Positions 8,924-16,541 of a DNA stretch of 31,029 nucleotides are shown here, piece after piece. A model generated the notes under the pieces. The model was not told where the DNA came from, searched no databases, and was given only the letters and a program-made list of their open reading frames with translations. The DNA is from Ahniella sp. (GTDB lineage Bacteria; Pseudomonadota; Gammaproteobacteria; Xanthomonadales; Ahniellaceae). Every line of letters begins with the position of its first letter. Position 1 is the first letter of the stretch. Made by a program: the position numbers and the translations under genes. The DNA is taken from assembly GCA_016712105.1 (NCBI GenBank), contig JADJRU010000017.1:1-31029 (forward strand), in the 5' to 3' direction.

Positions 8924-11786
8924 GGGTTTCTCCGGCACCGGACACGTTGTCGACACATCGGCCGCAGAGTTCCGGATGCTCGGTATGGCTGCCCACGTCT
9001 TCACGGTGGTGCCAGCAACGGACACACTTCGCTGCATCGGTCGTTGCGATGGTCAGGCGCATCTCGCCATCGGCCAGTTTCACGACCAGTGCATGCGCCG
9101 GTGCGTCAGCGAGATCACCCAGCGTACATTCCGACGAGATCAGGTAGAAACGCAGTTCGGCGGCGGCGGGTGCCAGTCGGGCGCGGGTGGCGGCGTCGGC
9201 ATAAATCTGCACGAACGCTTCGAGCGAACCGCCCATGCCAACGCTGGTCCGCATCTCTTCGATGCGCTTTTGCATGACCTGACGGATGGCCTGCAAATCA
9301 TCGAGTTGGGCCTGTTCTGCCGTGCTGACGGACAACCCTGCAAACAAGGGTTCGATGTCGCGCCAGGTGGCGAAATACACCGAGTCGGCCTGCCGCGCGG
9401 GCATGTGCGCCCAGAGTTCTTCGGCGGTGAACGTGGTGATCGGCGCCAGCGCACGCACCAGGACTTCCAGTGCCGCATACATGGCCGTCTGTGCCGAGCG
9501 TCGGGCGGGGCTGGCCTCGGGCATCGTGTACAGGCGGTCCTTGGTCTGGTCCAGATAACCGGCACCCAGGTCGATCGTGCAGAAGCGCATCAGTTCCTGC
9601 ACCAGCGCGGCGTAGTTGTAGGTGTCGGGACCGGCACTGCCGTGGCCGTTGGCCTCGGGGCCATACACCCGGCGCGCCAGATCCATCACGCGCTGTGCCT
9701 GAAGCATGGCGGCGCGGTCAAGGAGCAGCAGGCGATCGACCGGCACGGCATCACGTGCCGGATCGAATCCATGCAGGTTGCCGAGCAGGAATCGCGCGGT
9801 GTTGCGGAGGCGGCGATAGGTGTCGCCGACGCGCTTCAGGATTTCATCGGACACCGCCATTTCCGCGGCGTAGTCGGTCGACGCTGTCCACAGGCGCAGG
9901 ACATCGGCGCCCATGCTGCCGATCACCTTCTGCGGCACCACGATGTTGCCGAGCGACTTCGACATCTTGCGGCCCTGCGCGTCGACCGTGAAGCCATGAG
10001 TGATGACTTCGTCGTATGGCGCCTTCCCGTGCATGCCGATCGAGGTGAGCAGGGACGAGTGGAACCAGCCCCGGTGCTGATCGGAACCTTCGAGGTACAT
10101 GACCTGGCGTGGTGCCTTCAGTTCGTCACGCGCGTCGAGCACACAGGCATGCGTGACACCGGAGTCGAACCAGACATCGAGGATGTCCGTGACCTTGTCG
10201 TAGACGGAGGCTTCATCACCCAGCAAGTCGCGGGCATCCAGTTCGTACCAGGCATCCACACCTTCGCGTTCGATCCGCTCGGCGACGCGACCCATCAGGG
10301 CCACGGAATCCGGATGCGGTTCGCCGGTGACCTGATGCACGAACAATGCAATCGGCACGCCCCAGGTGCGTTGGCGCGAGATGCACCAGTCCGGGCGGTT
10401 GGCGATCATGCCGCTGATGCGGTCTTCGCCCCAGGCTGGCTGCCAACGGACTTTTCGGATGGCGTCGAGCGCGCCTTGGCGCAAACCAGCCTGTTCCATG
10501 CTGATGAACCACTGAGCGGTCGCGCGAAACGCCACAGGTGTCTTGTGGCGCCAGCAATGCGGATAACTGTGCTCGAGTTTGCCGCTGGCGAGCAAGGCTC
10601 CGCGTTCGCCCAGTAGCGTGATGATCGAATCGTTCGCCTTCCAGATGAACTGGCCTTCGACATGTTCGGTGCCGGGCAGGAACACGCCGTTGCCACCGAC
10701 CGGATTCAGCACTTCGATGCCGTACTTCTGGCCGACCTGGAAGTCTTCGACGCCGTGACCCGGTGCCGTATGGACGGCGCCGGTACCGGCATCGGTGGTG
10801 ACATGGTCGCCGAGAATGACTGGCACGACCCGCGACAGGAACGGATGCTGCAGTTTCTGGTGTTCGAGCGATGCGCCCTTGGCATGGCCGAGGATGGTCA
10901 TGTCGCCCACACCAAACCGCTTCGCGCATTCGCCGACCAGTGCTTCGGCGAGCACGAGCAATTGACGTTCACCGCCACGCGCCGGACCTTCGACGAGGAC
11001 GTAGTCCAGTTCTGCGCCAAGCGTGACCGCCATGCTGGCCGGCAGTGTCCAGGGTGTGGTGGTCCAGATCGGCACCGCGATGGCCGCGCCCTGCCGATCC
11101 GCGCCGAACTCGCGCGCAATTTCTTCAGGAGTGATTGCCTGATAGGCGACGTCGACCATCGGTGACACCTTGTCGGCATATTCGATCTCGGCTTCGGCGA
11201 GGGCCGAACCGCAATCGAAACACCAGTGCACGGGTTTTGCGCCGCGACTCAGGTGGCCATTGCCGACGATCTTGGCGAGCGAGCGCAGGATGTCTGCCTC
11301 GAACTTGAAGTCCATCGTGCGATACGGGTTGTCCCAGTCGCCGATCACGCCGAGGCGCTTGAAATCCTCGCGCTGACCATCGATCTGTTTCGCTGCGTAC
11401 TCGCGGCATTTCTGCCGGAACGTGCGCGCATCGACTTTTTGTCCGACCTTGCCCACTTCTTTCTCGACCGCGTGTTCGATCGGCAGGCCGTGGCAATCCC
11501 AGCCCGGCACATACGGCGAGCGGAATCCGGCGAGCAGCTTCGACTTGACGACGATGTCCTTGAGCGTCTTGTTGACGGCATGGCCAACATGGATCTGGCC
11601 GTTGGCATAAGGCGGGCCGTCGTGCAGCAGGTACGTCGGGCGCCCGGCATGGGCGGCATCCAGGCGTTCGCGCAGTCGCGTCTCGTCCCAGCGCGCGAGG
11701 ATTTTGGGTTCGCGCGTGGGCAGGTCACCCTTCATCGGGAACTCGGTCTTCGGCAATTGCACGGTGTTCTTGTAATCGGTGCTCAC
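8910..11786 (-). CDS. ileS: Isoleucyl-tRNA synthetase
   Basis: Charges tRNA-Ile; class Ia synthetase of the cytosol. 958 residues from GTG 11786 (STDYKNTVQLPKTEFPMKGD aligns with the start of the E. coli enzyme). A TTG at 11801 would add five residues but overlaps the ribF stop, so GTG is preferred. The HIGH-type motif is HVGH at residues 66-69 (DGPPYANGQIHVGHAVNK). The CP1 editing domain shows WTTTPWTLPASMAV and GTGAVHTAPGHGVEDF. KMSKS is at 607-611 (GRKMSKSLGN). The C-terminal zinc finger has Cys921, Cys924, Cys941 and Cys944. The 2.9-kb frame is intact. It lies 11 bases after ribF and overlaps lspA, so the genes are very likely co-transcribed and translationally coupled. Confidence 0.98.
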   Translation of the reverse strand: MSTDYKNTVQLPKTEFPMKGDLPTREPKILARWDETRLRERLDAAHAGRPTYLLHDGPPYANGQIHVGHAVNKTLKDIVVKSKLLAGFRSPYVPGWDCHGLPIEHAVEKEVGKVGQKVDARTFRQKCREYAAKQIDGQREDFKRLGVIGDWDNPYRTMDFKFEADILRSLAKIVGNGHLSRGAKPVHWCFDCGSALAEAEIEYADKVSPMVDVAYQAITPEEIAREFGADRQGAAIAVPIWTTTPWTLPASMAVTLGAELDYVLVEGPARGGERQLLVLAEALVGECAKRFGVGDMTILGHAKGASLEHQKLQHPFLSRVVPVILGDHVTTDAGTGAVHTAPGHGVEDFQVGQKYGIEVLNPVGGNGVFLPGTEHVEGQFIWKANDSIITLLGERGALLASGKLEHSYPHCWRHKTPVAFRATAQWFISMEQAGLRQGALDAIRKVRWQPAWGEDRISGMIANRPDWCISRQRTWGVPIALFVHQVTGEPHPDSVALMGRVAERIEREGVDAWYELDARDLLGDEASVYDKVTDILDVWFDSGVTHACVLDARDELKAPRQVMYLEGSDQHRGWFHSSLLTSIGMHGKAPYDEVITHGFTVDAQGRKMSKSLGNIVVPQKVIGSMGADVLRLWTASTDYAAEMAVSDEILKRVGDTYRRLRNTARFLLGNLHGFDPARDAVPVDRLLLLDRAAMLQAQRVMDLARRVYGPEANGHGSAGPDTYNYAALVQELMRFCTIDLGAGYLDQTKDRLYTMPEASPARRSAQTAMYAALEVLVRALAPITTFTAEELWAHMPARQADSVYFATWRDIEPLFAGLSVSTAEQAQLDDLQAIRQVMQKRIEEMRTSVGMGGSLEAFVQIYADAATRARLAPAAAELRFYLISSECTLGDLADAPAHALVVKLADGEMRLTIATTDAAKCVRCWHHREDVGSHTEHPELCGRCVDNVSGAGETRDWF

Positions 11787-11797
11787 GGGGCGGGCCT

Positions 11798-12754
11798 TCA
11801 AGTGTTGGATCCGGTCGATGCCGGATTTGATTGCAGCATGACCCGCGCTTCGCGGGCATCGATATGCATGCGGCTGACCAGGTCGTCGAGACTGGCAAAG
11901 CGCACTTCATCGCGGATTTTGGAAACAAAATCGACGGTCAGGCGCTGACTGTAGAGGTCACCCTGATAGTCGAACAGATGAACTTCGAGCAGCAGTTCCT
12001 TGCCGTTCACGGTAGGGCGGTTGCCGATGCTGGCCACCGAAGGTTGGTCGACCAGGCCGGCACCGGTCACCCGTACGGCATAGATGCCATGGACCGGCGG
12101 CACACGCCCATGCAGGGAAATGTTGGCAGTCGGGTAACCCAATGTTCGGCCGAGTTGTTGACCACGAATGACACGACCGCTGATCGAGTAAGGGCGTCCG
12201 AGCAAACGTTCGGCTTCACTGAACCGCGCGCCGAGCAAAGCCGAACGGATGCGGGTGCTGCTGATGCGTTCGTCACCTTCCGACTGCACGGCCAGCACCG
12301 ACACCTGGTAACCATGGCGGTGGGCGTGTTGCTCCAGCATGCCGACATCACCCCGGCGGCCGTGGCCGAACCGGAAATCCGGGCCGATCCAGATCTCGCG
12401 CGCGTTGAGTCGGCCAACGAGGACTTCGTCGATGAAGGTTTCGGCAGGCATGTCGGCGAGCGTGCGGTTGAAGCGCAGCAGACCCACTGCGTCGGTGCCG
12501 AGGGCCAGCGCACGTTCGATTTTTTCGCGCGGGGAACACAGCCGGACCAGCGGACCGGATTTCTGGAAATAAGCGCGGGGCAGGGGCTCGAAACTGAGCA
12601 GGCAGGAGGTCAGGCCAGACGCACGCGAATGCGCCACGGTGCGCTCGATCAGCGCCGCATGGCCCAGGTGGACACCGTCAAAGGCGCCGATGGAAAGCAC
12701 CGACCCCTTGGCGAACAGCCTGGGGCCCAGCGCGTCACGGAAAACTCGGTTCAT
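11798..12754 (-). CDS. ribF: Bifunctional riboflavin kinase / FAD synthetase
   Basis: Converts riboflavin to FMN and then to FAD. 318 residues, normal length. The N-terminal adenylyltransferase domain has the nucleotide-binding GAFDGVHLGH at residues 23-32, the segment IGPDFRFGHGRRGD and SSTRIRSAL. The C-terminal kinase domain begins about residue 180 with GRVIRGQQLGRTLGYPTANI, followed by GIYAVRV and LLLEVHLFDYQGDLY. Start ATG 12754 gives full homology from the first residues; the ribosome-binding site is poor. It is the first gene of the ribF-ileS-lspA-ispH unit. Its upstream spacer is occupied by the five-hairpin element, leaving only about 40 bases for a private promoter, so read-through from upstream minus-strand genes or a promoter inside the element must be considered. 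Confidence 0.97.
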   Translation of the reverse strand: MNRVFRDALGPRLFAKGSVLSIGAFDGVHLGHAALIERTVAHSRASGLTSCLLSFEPLPRAYFQKSGPLVRLCSPREKIERALALGTDAVGLLRFNRTLADMPAETFIDEVLVGRLNAREIWIGPDFRFGHGRRGDVGMLEQHAHRHGYQVSVLAVQSEGDERISSTRIRSALLGARFSEAERLLGRPYSISGRVIRGQQLGRTLGYPTANISLHGRVPPVHGIYAVRVTGAGLVDQPSVASIGNRPTVNGKELLLEVHLFDYQGDLYSQRLTVDFVSKIRDEVRFASLDDLVSRMHIDAREARVMLQSNPASTGSNT

Positions 12755-12793
12755 AGGAACCGCCGAGTATAGCGGTCAAGCCGTGCCGATCCC

Positions 12794-12950
12794 TTAAGGA
12801 GGCTCTGAATAAGTCCATCCTGGACTGATTCAGAGGAGGCAAGTCCGGCACAGGTCCGGACTTGCCTCCCGCAATCAACGACTTGCGTCGTTGATTGCGG
12901 CGGTGCATCCCTGCACCGCAGGAGCCGCTGAACTTGTTCAGAGGCTCCTC
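12794..12950. repeat. MITE/REP-like element: five consecutive hairpins with terminal inverted repeats
   Basis: The ends form an imperfect inverted repeat: TTAAGGAGGCTCTGAATAAG (from 12794) against the complement of the right end, TTGAGGAGCCTCTGAACAAG (from 12950 leftward), three mismatches in 20. Between and including the ends are five hairpins: 12803-12817/12821-12835 (15-bp arms, one mismatch, loop TCC); 12835-12848/12856-12869 (14 bp, perfect, 7-base loop); 12869-12882/12887-12900 (14 bp, perfect, loop TTGC); 12901-12907/12912-12918 (7 bp, loop TCCC); and 12920-12933/12936-12949 (12 of 14 positions paired). The element fills the spacer between ribF and the hydrolase gene, and its right end overlaps the TGA stop of the hydrolase. 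No open reading frame is credible inside it. It is probably a non-autonomous mobile or interspersed repeat; whether it is multi-copy cannot be seen here. Confidence 0.85.
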
Positions 12951-15117
12951 AATCCCAGACGCAGTCGTTATGGCGAGTGGTGGTGACCCGGTCAGCCCGG
13001 AACTCACCCTGCCCGAAGCCGCCGGGGCGGCCGTCGTAGCGGACGCGCATGCCCGAACAGCTGGTGTTTTCCAGTTCCACGGTTCCGAACGGGGTGGCGC
13101 TGATCTGCGATGGGTCGAAATTGGGTGGGTAGAACGTCCCGGCCGGCCGGTTCAGCGTGAACCGGTAGCGCCAGGTGCCGAACGCTGTTCCGGCAGTGAT
13201 CGGTTCGGACCGCTCGCCGACCAGCCACATCGGGTCACCCTCGTTGTCGAAGCTGTACCAGATCAGGAAATCGCGCTGGATGAATTCGTTGCCTGTGCGG
13301 ATCGGCATGTGGTGCAGGATCAGGCCTTCACCGCGGCGTTCCGGCGCCACGTAGATGCCGCCGAGCGAGAACGTGGGCACGTTCGGGATTGGCAGAATGA
13401 TGGGCCCGAGGTATGGCGGTTGCGCAGAAATGCGGCTCAACGGGCGAATCGGACGGCCGTATCGGCCCGGGACACTGAGCCGGATTTCCGCCTGGTCGGT
13501 CGTGTAGAACACGATCTGGGCCGACCCAAAGCCCTGGGCCCGCAAATCGCTGGTCTGGAATGACTGGAAGCGGGGGCCGCGGTACAGGGCGATATCGGGT
13601 ACGGAAATGCCGTTGCCGTCGATCCGGCCGAGGCCGACCCACCACAGTTGCTCACCACCGTCACCGAGTGCCGGATAACTGTAGCCGCTGACCACTGCGC
13701 GGCCGTCGGCCAGCGGTTCGATGAAAAAGCCTTCTCCGATCAAGGTCGGGTCGATCCACAGGCCGGCCATCCGCGCGCTTTCTTCTGCGGCTTGCTGGTT
13801 TGGCCGGGGGCGCATGGTTTCATTCAGGGTTTCGGTAATGTCGGGCTCACCAGTGACTCGGCATTCGCCGCCCAGTCCCGATGTTTGCGCTGCAGTGCAG
13901 GCCTGCTGATAGTCGGTTGTCTTGACCGGCAAGCCGGCCATCGAGTTCTTCAGTGTTGTCCACCCGGCACCCAGTTCGGCCGGGGTAAAGCCACAATGAG
14001 TGTTCGTGTTTTCGCGGACCAGGGCCCGGAACAACTGGTGGATGTTCGCCGGCGGCGGCGAGTTCTCCAGATAATCGGCATTCAGATCGAGGAATCGCTG
14101 GTGCACAGGCCGCACCAACTCATCTTTCGACGTGTGCAGCACCACCACGCGCGTCCCGGCCGGAATGTTGCCGGTCAGGTCGGATACCTGGTGCAAACGA
14201 CTGCGTGCGAAGGCGTCACCCCGGAATCGCGGTACCCGGCCGTTGATCAGGTCGGTGCCGTAGTCGACTCCTTCGGTCGTGAACGGGTTGGCGCCATTCA
14301 GTTTGTGCGGGTCGCGCACCAGGTCGCTGAGTGCAAACGTGGCATAACCCATCGTGGCGACAAAAAAATCTTCGTTCGTGAACTTCCCGAACGCCATCAG
14401 CCTCGCCAGGCGGTCGCGTTGGCCGCCCGAGCGAAGGATCGGCGGCAGGCTCACACCAGTACATTGTGTGACCCGGGCCAGCGTGCGCAAGACCGCGCCC
14501 GAATTCAGCAGGTCACCGAGGTCTTCCGGGATGTCGTCCAATTCGAACGCCCAGGGAAAGGGGCCGTCGCTGCGCGGCAGTTCGCCACCGCCGACGCCTT
14601 CACAAACGGCGTCGTAGGCCATGCGCAGGTCGATCGCGGTATCCCAGGTGCGTGCCCCGGCGGCTGGCGGGCACACCGACAACACACCACGCAGGCGCTC
14701 GAAGCCCGGGCTTTCGGCAAGGCGCAGGGCGACCAGGCCGCCCATCGAACCGCCCATGCTGACCAGATGCCCCGGTTCGCCAAAGCGCTGGCGAAAGGCG
14801 TCAACCAGGTCCCGGTTGTCTTCGACCGCCGTGAACAAGGCCCAGCCCGCAGTCCGGTAACCACTGGCGGCAACGGCATAACCCTCACCAAGCAGCGTGG
14901 CTTCCCACGGGCCCAGATCCGGGTTGTCGTCGAACTCCATGTTGAATCCGTGCTGGTACAGCACGAGGCCGTCGCCGGCGCGCCAGCCGTCCGGCACGGC
15001 AATGCGGATATAGGCGCCGCTCGGCAACTGCAGGCTGACCTCGGTCACTGCGGCCGCCGGCAGCGAGACCAGCATGAGCAGGCTCAGCAGTCCGGCGAGC
15101 AGGCGCCCGGTGCGCAC
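12949..15117 (-). CDS. Secreted alpha/beta hydrolase with a duplicated C-terminal beta module
   Basis: 722 residues. The start is GTG 15117, one base after the arginase stop codon, and opens a signal peptide (LLAGLLSLLMLVSLPAAAV, cleavage about residue 23). The hydrolase domain spans about 25-400: LVLYQHGFN, nucleophile elbow MGGSMGG with Ser124, likely acid Asp332 in HTSKDELVRPVHQRF, and likely His374 in NTNTHCGFTP. The substrate is unknown; an esterase or peptidase-like role is inferred. Residues about 449-722 look like two copies of one module: MAGLWIDPTLIGEGFFIEPL ... EQLWWVGLGRIDG, then LGGIYVAPERRGEGLILHHM ... DPMWLVGERSEP. I recall similar GxWxxPxxxGEG modules at the ends of other xanthomonad secreted proteins. 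Cysteines are frequent (for example ECRV, TSCSG, NDCVWD), which fits a periplasmic or extracellular location. The frame is intact. It is probably translated coupled to arginase. Confidence 0.85.
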   Translation of the reverse strand: MRTGRLLAGLLSLLMLVSLPAAAVTEVSLQLPSGAYIRIAVPDGWRAGDGLVLYQHGFNMEFDDNPDLGPWEATLLGEGYAVAASGYRTAGWALFTAVEDNRDLVDAFRQRFGEPGHLVSMGGSMGGLVALRLAESPGFERLRGVLSVCPPAAGARTWDTAIDLRMAYDAVCEGVGGGELPRSDGPFPWAFELDDIPEDLGDLLNSGAVLRTLARVTQCTGVSLPPILRSGGQRDRLARLMAFGKFTNEDFFVATMGYATFALSDLVRDPHKLNGANPFTTEGVDYGTDLINGRVPRFRGDAFARSRLHQVSDLTGNIPAGTRVVVLHTSKDELVRPVHQRFLDLNADYLENSPPPANIHQLFRALVRENTNTHCGFTPAELGAGWTTLKNSMAGLPVKTTDYQQACTAAQTSGLGGECRVTGEPDITETLNETMRPRPNQQAAEESARMAGLWIDPTLIGEGFFIEPLADGRAVVSGYSYPALGDGGEQLWWVGLGRIDGNGISVPDIALYRGPRFQSFQTSDLRAQGFGSAQIVFYTTDQAEIRLSVPGRYGRPIRPLSRISAQPPYLGPIILPIPNVPTFSLGGIYVAPERRGEGLILHHMPIRTGNEFIQRDFLIWYSFDNEGDPMWLVGERSEPITAGTAFGTWRYRFTLNRPAGTFYPPNFDPSQISATPFGTVELENTSCSGMRVRYDGRPGGFGQGEFRADRVTTTRHNDCVWD

Positions 15118-15118
15118 G

Positions 15119-16030
15119 TCAGAGCCTCATCAGCGTGGACTTGCCGAACAGACTTTCGACCAGATCGACGGCCAATCGCGCGGTGCGGTTGTGGTCATCG
15201 AATGCAGGGTTGAGTTCGACGATATCGAGTGACGCCATGCGGCCGGTGTCGGCGATCATTTCCATGACCAACTGGGCTTCACGGTAGTTCGGCCCGCCGG
15301 GCACCGTGGTGCCGACGCCCGGGGCGATTTCCGGATCGAGGAAATCGACGTCGAAACTGACATGCAGATGGGTGTCGGCATCCAGGTCCGACAGTGCTTC
15401 TTCCATCGCACGTTTGATGCCGATTTCGTCGATGTAGCGCATGTCGTAGATGTCGAGTTTCATCTCGTGGACAAGCCGCTTCTCGCCGGCATCGACCGAC
15501 CGGATGCCGACCTGGCGAATCTGGTCTGGACGGATGGCCGGCATGTGATCGCCGATCCGGGTCAGTTCGGGCGGGCCGATGCCACACAGGCAAGCGACCG
15601 GCATCCCGTGGACATTGCCGCTCGGGGTGATCTGGTTGGTATTGAAGTCGGCGTGCGCGTCCAGCCACAGGATCAGCAGCTTGCGGCCCCGGTCACGGCA
15701 GTGGTCGGCGACTGCGGCAATGGACCCCAGGCCGAGGCAGTGGTCGCCGCCCAGCAACACCGGCAGACGGTTTTCAGTCAGCGCTTCACGGACCGCGCCA
15801 TAAACGGCGCGATTCCATTCGACCACCTGCGGCAAATGCCGGTAGCCGTTGACTGGCGGCTTCCAGGGATTCATCGGGCCGGACAGGTTGCCCAGGTCCT
15901 CGATGGTCATGCCGCGGTCGCGCAGCGCTTCGACGATGCCTGCAACGCGCAGGGCTTCGGGGCCCATGGAGGCGCCGCGGTGTCCGGCGCCGATATCGGT
16001 CGGCGCGCCAATCAGGCGGATGATGCTCAT
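15119..16030 (-). CDS. rocF: Arginase (ureohydrolase family)
   Basis: Hydrolyses L-arginine to ornithine and urea with two Mn ions. 303 residues, normal for bacterial arginases. Metal ligands are visible as His97 (LGGDHCLGLGS), Asp124/His126/Asp128 (LDAHADFNT) and Asp227/Asp229 (SFDVDFLDPEIAPG). The substrate-binding segment NTNQITPSGNVHGMP and VELNPAFDDHNRTA are present. The segment following the second ligand cluster (SGNVHGMPVA) fits arginase rather than agmatinase, but formiminoglutamase-like alternatives are not fully excluded. Start ATG 16030 has no strong ribosome-binding site. The 113-bp upstream spacer separates it from the Hpt gene. The following secreted hydrolase starts one base after its stop codon, so the two are a transcription unit. 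Confidence 0.93.
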   Translation of the reverse strand: MSIIRLIGAPTDIGAGHRGASMGPEALRVAGIVEALRDRGMTIEDLGNLSGPMNPWKPPVNGYRHLPQVVEWNRAVYGAVREALTENRLPVLLGGDHCLGLGSIAAVADHCRDRGRKLLILWLDAHADFNTNQITPSGNVHGMPVACLCGIGPPELTRIGDHMPAIRPDQIRQVGIRSVDAGEKRLVHEMKLDIYDMRYIDEIGIKRAMEEALSDLDADTHLHVSFDVDFLDPEIAPGVGTTVPGGPNYREAQLVMEMIADTGRMASLDIVELNPAFDDHNRTARLAVDLVESLFGKSTLMRL

Positions 16031-16144
16031 GGTGTGGATGCGTGGCCAGGCTCAATGACCGGAAAGGATAACCGAGCGAGCCCGACGTTTGAGCTGATTA
16101 CGCCAACGCAAAGCATCCGGAAGGCCCTGCCGTGCAGCCGTGGT

Positions 16145-16468
16145 TCACGGAAAGAGTTGGATCAGTGCTTCGAGCAGGCCATCGGACTGTTCCGCGGCGC
16201 GCGAGTCGGGCGGGATGTGGTCGGGCCAGGAGCGGACACACTGCTCGAATTCACGAGCCGCGAGGCCGAGCGGGTCAAAGCCGTAACTGCCGGCAGAGCC
16301 GGCCAGTTTGTGTGCCTGGGCGACCGCTTCACGCAACGCCGCCGGATCACGCGCGGATTTCCAGCGTTCGGCCTGGTCGATCAGGATTTGCCGCTTCTCC
16401 GGCAGGCTGGCCGCGAACTTGGCGGTCAGGGCGGCGATCGCGGCCTGGAAGTCCGGTTTCGTCATCAT
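16145..16468 (-). CDS. Stand-alone Hpt (histidine phosphotransfer) domain protein
   Basis: 107 residues from ATG 16468, chosen for GAGG six bases upstream; a second ATG follows directly. The core Hpt motif is EAVAQAHKLAGSAGSYGF, with the phosphorylatable His at residue 53. Nearly the whole protein is one helical Hpt domain (SLPEKRQILIDQAERW before, LGLAAREFEQCVRSWPD after). Hpt proteins pass phosphate between hybrid sensor kinases and response regulators in the cytosol. No kinase or regulator gene lies nearby, so its partners are encoded elsewhere. It follows the TonB lipoprotein gene by 73 bp that contain a perfect 11-bp hairpin. Confidence 0.85.
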   Translation of the reverse strand: MMTKPDFQAAIAALTAKFAASLPEKRQILIDQAERWKSARDPAALREAVAQAHKLAGSAGSYGFDPLGLAAREFEQCVRSWPDHIPPDSRAAEQSDGLLEALIQLFP

Positions 16469-16483
16469 GGGGTCCCTCAAGCG

Positions 16484-16510
16484 GGGAACCGCGCCTGGAG
16501 CGCGGTTCCC
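16484..16510 (-). terminator. Perfect hairpin between the TonB gene and the Hpt gene
   Basis: GGGAACCGCGC (16484-16494) and GCGCGGTTCCC (16500-16510) are perfectly complementary around the loop CTGGA. It lies about 30 bases beyond the stop of the TonB-domain gene and just ahead of the Hpt ribosome-binding site. No T-tract follows on the minus strand, so it is more likely an mRNA-stabilising or partial attenuator structure than a full terminator. Confidence 0.5.
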
Positions 16511-16541
16511 GTGGTTTCTGCATCGGGTTCAGCGCAACCGA

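Noticed and set aside
8814..10616. A 600-codon plus-strand frame opposite ileS
   Set aside because: It is an antisense shadow of ileS, whose HVGH, KMSKS and zinc motifs are all intact on the minus strand.
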